From Chitinophagaceae bacterium (GTDB lineage Bacteria; Bacteroidota; Bacteroidia; Chitinophagales; Chitinophagaceae), in the NCBI GenBank assembly GCA_019454915.1, contig JACFNM010000243.1, positions 1 to 6,287 on the forward strand: a DNA stretch of 6,287 bases, in the 5' to 3' direction. Below, piece by piece: positions 4,946 to 6,287 of the stretch. The notes below the pieces were generated by a model. The model was not told the DNA's origin. It ran no database searches and saw nothing but the letters and a program-made list of their open reading frames with translations. How positions within the stretch are numbered: the first letter of the stretch is position 1; each line of letters begins with the position of its first letter. Both the position numbers and the translations under genes were made by a program.

Positions 4946-6287
4946 ATGTCAATGGAAGATGTTATACATCAAGTAAAATCCTTTTTTGAAGAGTGGGCCA
5001 AACGTCCGGCAGATGATCTGTATACCCTGAAACAAGCCGGCAGCAACCGTCAATATTTTCGTGCTGCCATCGGTGACAAATCATATATCATTACCGCCAA
5101 CCCGCATAATTTACCTGAAAACAATGCCTTCATCGCATTCGCAAAACATTTTTATGCCAAACAATTAGCTGTTCCTGAAATATTGGGTGTCAGCAGGGAT
5201 AAAAGCCTGTACATTCAAACTGACTTTGGAGATGAATCTCTTTTTGATATCATAAAGAGCGAGGGATATAGCGACCGTGTGAAGAATCTGTATCGAAAGA
5301 CATTCGCACAACTTGCCAGGCTTCAGGTTAAGGGCGGAGAAGGGCTGGACTATAACAATTGTATTGCTACCAAATCCTTCGATAAGCAGGCCATATATTC
5401 AGACCTGTTGTACTTTCTCTATTATTTCGTAAGAGCACTGGACCTGCCTTATGATAAGAATCTTCTATTGAATGATTTTGAATTACTGAGTAGTTACCTG
5501 ATGCAGGAGGAAGCCAAATACTTTATGCACAGGGATTGTCAGAGCAGGAATGTGCTTATTAAAGACGAGCGGGTTTATTTTATAGATTTCCAGGGCGGCA
5601 TGCAGGGAGCGCTTCAGTATGATGCGGCGTCTATGCTCTGGCAGGCACGCGCGGCTCTGCCGCATGAATGGAAGGAAGAACTGGTGCTGGACTACTTCAG
5701 TAAAGTAAATGAACTGCTGGACTATCGGCTGAATGAAAAGGATTTCCTGGATAGTTATGACGGGTTTGTTTTGATTCGGATGCTTCAGACGCTGGGCGCG
5801 TATGGATTCAGGGGATTGTTTGAGCGGAAGCAACATTTTATAGCCAGTATCCCTTATGCTTTAAAACAATTGCGCTGGTTTCTCGAAAACAAAAAAATAC
5901 CCATCCGGCTTCCCGAGTTGCAAAAAGTGTTATGGCTGATTGTTGACCCCAAAATAATTGAACGTTATGAGACCATCAAAGCAACGCCTGATAGCGCCCT
6001 GACTGTTCATATTAACAGCTTCTCGTATCGAAACGGTATTCCGGAGGCCGACGCCCAAAACGGGGGAGGATTTGTATTTGACTGCCGGGGTATCTTCAAT
6101 CCGGGTCGTTTTGAAGAATACAAAAAACTGACCGGAAGAGATAAAGAAGTGCAGGAGTTTTTGTTGCATAAAACAGAAATGCCCGCTTTTCTGCAATATG
6201 TCTTTGGTATCGTGGATATTTCGGTGAGTGACTATCTCAAACGAAATTTTGAGCGCCTGGAGGTGAATTTTGGCTGCACCGGCGGGC
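4946..6287 (+). CDS. Aminoglycoside phosphotransferase (AmgK-like) domain fused to RapZ C-terminal-like domain; 3' truncated by window edge
   Basis: Translation from ATG 4946 stays open to the window end: 447 codons, no stop. The first ~330 residues form an APH/choline-kinase fold resembling the AmgK sugar-kinase branch: nucleotide-loop-like GSNRQYFR (32-39), DFGDESLFD (93-101), catalytic loop HRDCQSRN (195-202, catalytic Asp197, Asn202) and metal-binding DFQ (Asp214-Gln216). As in AmgK relatives, no clear VAIK-type lysine is visible near residues 48-52. From about residue 353 the sequence matches the RapZ C-terminal domain: FSYRNGIPEAD, FVFDCRGIFNPG (NPG at 385-387), TGRD (396-399) and GCTGG (443-447), where the window ends. 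In RapZ this domain binds glucosamine-6-phosphate and small RNA. Here the usual RapZ P-loop ATPase domain is absent. The substrate is unknown; a cell-wall amino sugar is my inference. Antibiotic resistance is unlikely. ATG 4952 is an alternative start; neither has a Shine-Dalgarno. Confidence 0.88.
   Translation, partial: MSMEDVIHQVKSFFEEWAKRPADDLYTLKQAGSNRQYFRAAIGDKSYIITANPHNLPENNAFIAFAKHFYAKQLAVPEILGVSRDKSLYIQTDFGDESLFDIIKSEGYSDRVKNLYRKTFAQLARLQVKGGEGLDYNNCIATKSFDKQAIYSDLLYFLYYFVRALDLPYDKNLLLNDFELLSSYLMQEEAKYFMHRDCQSRNVLIKDERVYFIDFQGGMQGALQYDAASMLWQARAALPHEWKEELVLDYFSKVNELLDYRLNEKDFLDSYDGFVLIRMLQTLGAYGFRGLFERKQHFIASIPYALKQLRWFLENKKIPIRLPELQKVLWLIVDPKIIERYETIKATPDSALTVHINSFSYRNGIPEADAQNGGGFVFDCRGIFNPGRFEEYKKLTGRDKEVQEFLLHKTEMPAFLQYVFGIVDISVSDYLKRNFERLEVNFGCTGG

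Noticed and set aside
5483..6196. Two minus-strand open frames (5483-5836 and 5930-6196)
   Set aside because: They lie opposite the kinase-RapZ fusion gene, whose frame is open throughout and carries clear motifs in both domains.
4946..6287. Aminoglycoside resistance gene
   Set aside because: The catalytic loop and DFQ motif resemble AmgK-like sugar kinases, and the RapZ-like C-domain is not found in resistance enzymes.

Overview
The window reads as an ordinary chromosomal housekeeping stretch from a member of the Bacteroidota, most likely Chitinophagales or a related Sphingobacteriia-type lineage. The evidence is the gene families (DUF4835, DUF4296, the Bacteroidota-style MiaA with a DSRQCY motif, a phosphotransferase/RapZ-C fusion), the absence of clear Shine-Dalgarno sequences, and TAnnTTTG-type -7 boxes. 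All seven genes lie on the + strand. I see no insertion sequence, phage gene, CRISPR array, tRNA or rRNA.

Layout. Bases 1-513 are the 3' end of coaBC (the CoaB ligase half, coenzyme A synthesis), cut by the window edge. It overlaps a secreted DUF4835 protein (506-1423, PorD-like), which overlaps by ATGA a small DUF4296 lipoprotein (1420-1785). These three look like one translationally coupled operon. After a 40-base gap with a TAnnTTTG box comes the CCA tRNA nucleotidyltransferase (1826-3244). A 90-base gap with another TAnnTTTG box leads to a pRiA4b ORF-3-like protein with an acidic tail (3335-3892). A short hairpin/T-rich segment then precedes miaA (3953-4858). An 87-base gap holds a clear imperfect inverted repeat and a possible promoter. 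The last gene (4946 to beyond 6287) joins an APH/AmgK-like sugar-kinase domain to a RapZ C-terminal-like domain and is cut by the right edge within its GCTGG motif.

How the genes relate. Two products mature tRNA: the CCA enzyme at the 3' end and MiaA at A37. CoaBC supplies coenzyme A. The DUF4835/DUF4296 pair are exported envelope proteins, possibly tied to type IX secretion. The final fusion protein probably handles or senses an amino sugar or phosphosugar of the cell envelope, which is inference only. The most interesting item is this fusion: it pairs the RapZ sensor domain with a kinase fold instead of the usual P-loop domain. I found no strong evidence for a wholly undescribed system.
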